Shown here piece after piece: positions 5,881 to 7,305 of a stretch of 7,305 bases of DNA. The position numbers were made by a program, and so were the translations under genes. The DNA lies in the NCBI GenBank assembly GCA_934454005.1, contig CAKSGI010000087.1, forward strand, positions 1 through 7,305. Direction: 5' to 3'. The first letter of the stretch is position 1; every line of letters begins with the position of its first letter. The notes beneath the pieces are model-generated. The model made no database searches. It saw nothing but the letters and a program-made list of their open reading frames with translations, and had not been told where the DNA came from. This DNA is from an uncultured Eubacteriales bacterium. GTDB taxonomy: Bacteria > Bacillota_A > Clostridia > Oscillospirales > Acutalibacteraceae.

Positions 5881-6966
5881 TTGATAACAAATAAACCTGT
5901 AATAACAACTGGACAACTTTTTGGTATGCTTTTTATAAGTAGAATGATTGTAAATATGACATATAATCCATCTACAACTGGTGGAGAAAGTATGTGGGAT
6001 CATGTTTTATCATGTGCAATATCATTTGTATTAACATTTTTAATGGTAATTCCTGTATATATTTTGTGCAATTTAAGGGGTGGAATTGACATTGCTAATA
6101 TATCGTATTTGCTGCTTGGAAAAATAGGAGGTATTATTTGCTTTATATATACTTTGTATTTTATATTTGTTGCAATTTATACGTTATCTATGTTTAATAG
6201 CTTTGTTTCAAATGTTATGAGCCCTAAAACACCGTTATTGACTTTGTCATTTGCGGTTGTAATTGTAGCTTCCTATGCGGCCTGTAAGGGTATAGAAGGA
6301 ATAGCAAGAGCTTCATTTTTTATTCTGGTATTAGTAGTTATTGCAATTATTTTTATAATTTTGGCTTTAATTCCACAAGTAGATGTAAGAAATTATCCGG
6401 CTTTTATGTATGATGGCAGTAGTCAGACTATAAATGGAGTAATTTTAATGTTTTCTAGAACTTCATGTATACCAGCTATGGCGATGCTTTTACCTTTATC
6501 AAAAGGAAATAAGAAAACTGGTATAATAATTTGGAATATATCAGTTTATTTGACAATTGCAATTCTAATTACAGTTATAGTAGGTTCTCTTGGAGATTAT
6601 TTAAAAACTCAATCATTTCCGATATACACAGCAACCTGTATAGCAGAAATGGGCATATTGAGAAAGTTAGATGCTTTGTATCTTGGAATTTGGATGACAG
6701 GGTTATTTGTAAAAATTTCTCTATTTATATATTTAGCTTCATCTTGTGTAAAAAAGGTTTACAGGAAAAGATCTTTTAAGATGTCAGCATCTATAATAGG
6801 CTTTTTAATTGCTATTCTAAGCTTTTATGCATCGAATTCAAGTAAAATTATATCTTATTTTTATAATATAAATATTATTGCAATGTTTACATTAATAACA
6901 GCTGTTATAATTCCTCTATTTTTGATAATCGTAAACTTATTAAAAAACAGGAGGAGTTGTAAATGA
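5881..6966 (+). CDS. gerAB: Spore germination receptor B subunit, GerAB/APC-type permease
   Basis: Integral membrane subunit of the germinant receptor, a member of the amino acid-polyamine-organocation transporter superfamily; in Bacillus subtilis GerAB binds L-alanine. The protein is 361 aa with about ten hydrophobic helices: roughly 12-27, 41-63, 82-108, 118-134, 142-164, 185-205, 217-238, 264-288, 303-319 and 332-354. Family features include the ITTGQLFGMLFISR opening and the ILRKLDALYLGIWMTGLFVKIS stretch (259-280), which has the Arg-x-Asp and Trp typical of helix 8. Start is TTG at 5881, with AAAGGATGA (5865-5873) inside the end of gerAA and only 2 nt between the genes. Its last codons carry the ribosome binding site of gerAC, and its stop overlaps the gerAC start as ATGA. 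The ligand cannot be predicted from sequence. Confidence 0.92.
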   Translation: MITNKPVITTGQLFGMLFISRMIVNMTYNPSTTGGESMWDHVLSCAISFVLTFLMVIPVYILCNLRGGIDIANISYLLLGKIGGIICFIYTLYFIFVAIYTLSMFNSFVSNVMSPKTPLLTLSFAVVIVASYAACKGIEGIARASFFILVLVVIAIIFIILALIPQVDVRNYPAFMYDGSSQTINGVILMFSRTSCIPAMAMLLPLSKGNKKTGIIIWNISVYLTIAILITVIVGSLGDYLKTQSFPIYTATCIAEMGILRKLDALYLGIWMTGLFVKISLFIYLASSCVKKVYRKRSFKMSASIIGFLIAILSFYASNSSKIISYFYNINIIAMFTLITAVIIPLFLIIVNLLKNRRSCK

Positions 6967-7305
6967 AATTAAAAATTTTGATTTCTATAATATTATTATC
7001 AATATTATTTACCGGTTGTTCTAAAAGAGAGCAATTGGATGAACGTATGATAATACAAGGAGTAGGTATAGACAGAATTGATGGGATATTTAATATTACT
7101 ATTCAACAGTTTTCGGCCTCAGGGTCAAGTGAAAAAGAAGCTGAGGCTCAAGTAGTAAAAGCGAAAGGTACTTCGGTTATGGAGGCATTTTTAGATCTGA
7201 GTCTTCAAACAGGAAAAGATCCTATGTATTCGCAAAATTTTTTAATAGTAATAGGTGAAGATACGGCTTATAATGGAGTTAACGATATATTAGATTTTTT
7301 CATAA
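6963..7305 (+). CDS. gerAC: Spore germination receptor C subunit lipoprotein, 3'-partial
   Basis: The third receptor subunit, a lipoprotein on the outer face of the spore inner membrane. 114 codons are visible before the window ends, of a usual total near 370-400. The N-terminus is a signal peptide (MKLK, then a hydrophobic stretch 5-17) with lipobox F-T-G-C, the lipidated Cys being residue 19. The -3 position is Phe rather than the more usual Leu. The mature start REQLDERMIIQGVGIDRIDG (22-41) matches the conserved GerAC N-terminal domain, where 'E-x-D-E-R ... G-x-G-I-D' is typical. Start ATG at 6963 overlaps the gerAB stop in ATGA; AGGAGG (6949-6954) lies 8 nt upstream. The gene is the last of the usual A-B-C order and completes the receptor if it is intact beyond the edge. 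Confidence 0.92.
   Translation, partial: MKLKILISIILLSILFTGCSKREQLDERMIIQGVGIDRIDGIFNITIQQFSASGSSEKEAEAQVVKAKGTSVMEAFLDLSLQTGKDPMYSQNFLIVIGEDTAYNGVNDILDFFI

Noticed and set aside
5236..6003. Long open frame of about 255 codons on the minus strand across gerAA and gerAB
   Set aside because: It lies opposite two strongly conserved genes, has no recognisable domain, and is Ser/Thr/Pro-rich in the manner of a reverse-strand shadow.
1..7305. CRISPR array, tRNA, rRNA, insertion sequence or prophage attachment site
   Set aside because: No regularly spaced repeats, tRNA-like folds, transposase reading frames or terminal repeats were seen on either strand.

Overview
The window is AT-rich and carries a tricistronic gerA-type spore germinant receptor operon, a clostridial-type acetate kinase and several small membrane-protein families common in Firmicutes. 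This points to a low-GC, endospore-forming member of the Clostridia. I cannot name the species. TGA is used as a normal stop in at least four genes, so the genetic code looks standard.

Layout. (1) Positions 2-1162 (+) hold acetate kinase, cut by the left edge and interrupted by an in-frame TGA at 53-55, where the family has a glycine. The rest of the gene is intact. (2) Positions 1220-3030 (+) hold four short genes in a row: zinc-ribbon + CD225/dispanin-like, CD225-like without a ribbon, zinc-ribbon + Asn-rich linker + CD225-like, and a DUF2752 protein with the CPGCGSTR signature. The spacing is tight, and the last gene's ribosome binding site overlaps the stop of the gene before it. (3) Positions 3055-3097 hold a strong hairpin between convergent genes, probably a bidirectional terminator. 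(4) Positions 4157-3103 (-) hold a two-gene operon, DUF421 (YetF-like) then DUF4363, joined by a TTGA overlap. (5) Positions 4158-4345 are a divergent intergenic region. (6) Positions 4346 to the right edge (+) hold gerAA-gerAB-gerAC, with gerAC cut by the window end.

Working together: the right half looks like a spore inner-membrane module. GerA, GerB and GerC subunits form one nutrient receptor. The divergent DUF421 protein belongs to a family with members implicated in spore inner-membrane properties and resistance, so shared forespore expression is a reasonable but unproven inference. The left half pairs a central-metabolism gene with a cluster of dispanin-like membrane proteins whose bacterial function is not established. 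The most interesting items are the three-paralogue dispanin/zinc-ribbon/DUF2752 cluster, the single TGA in acetate kinase, and the DUF421-DUF4363 pair facing a ger operon.
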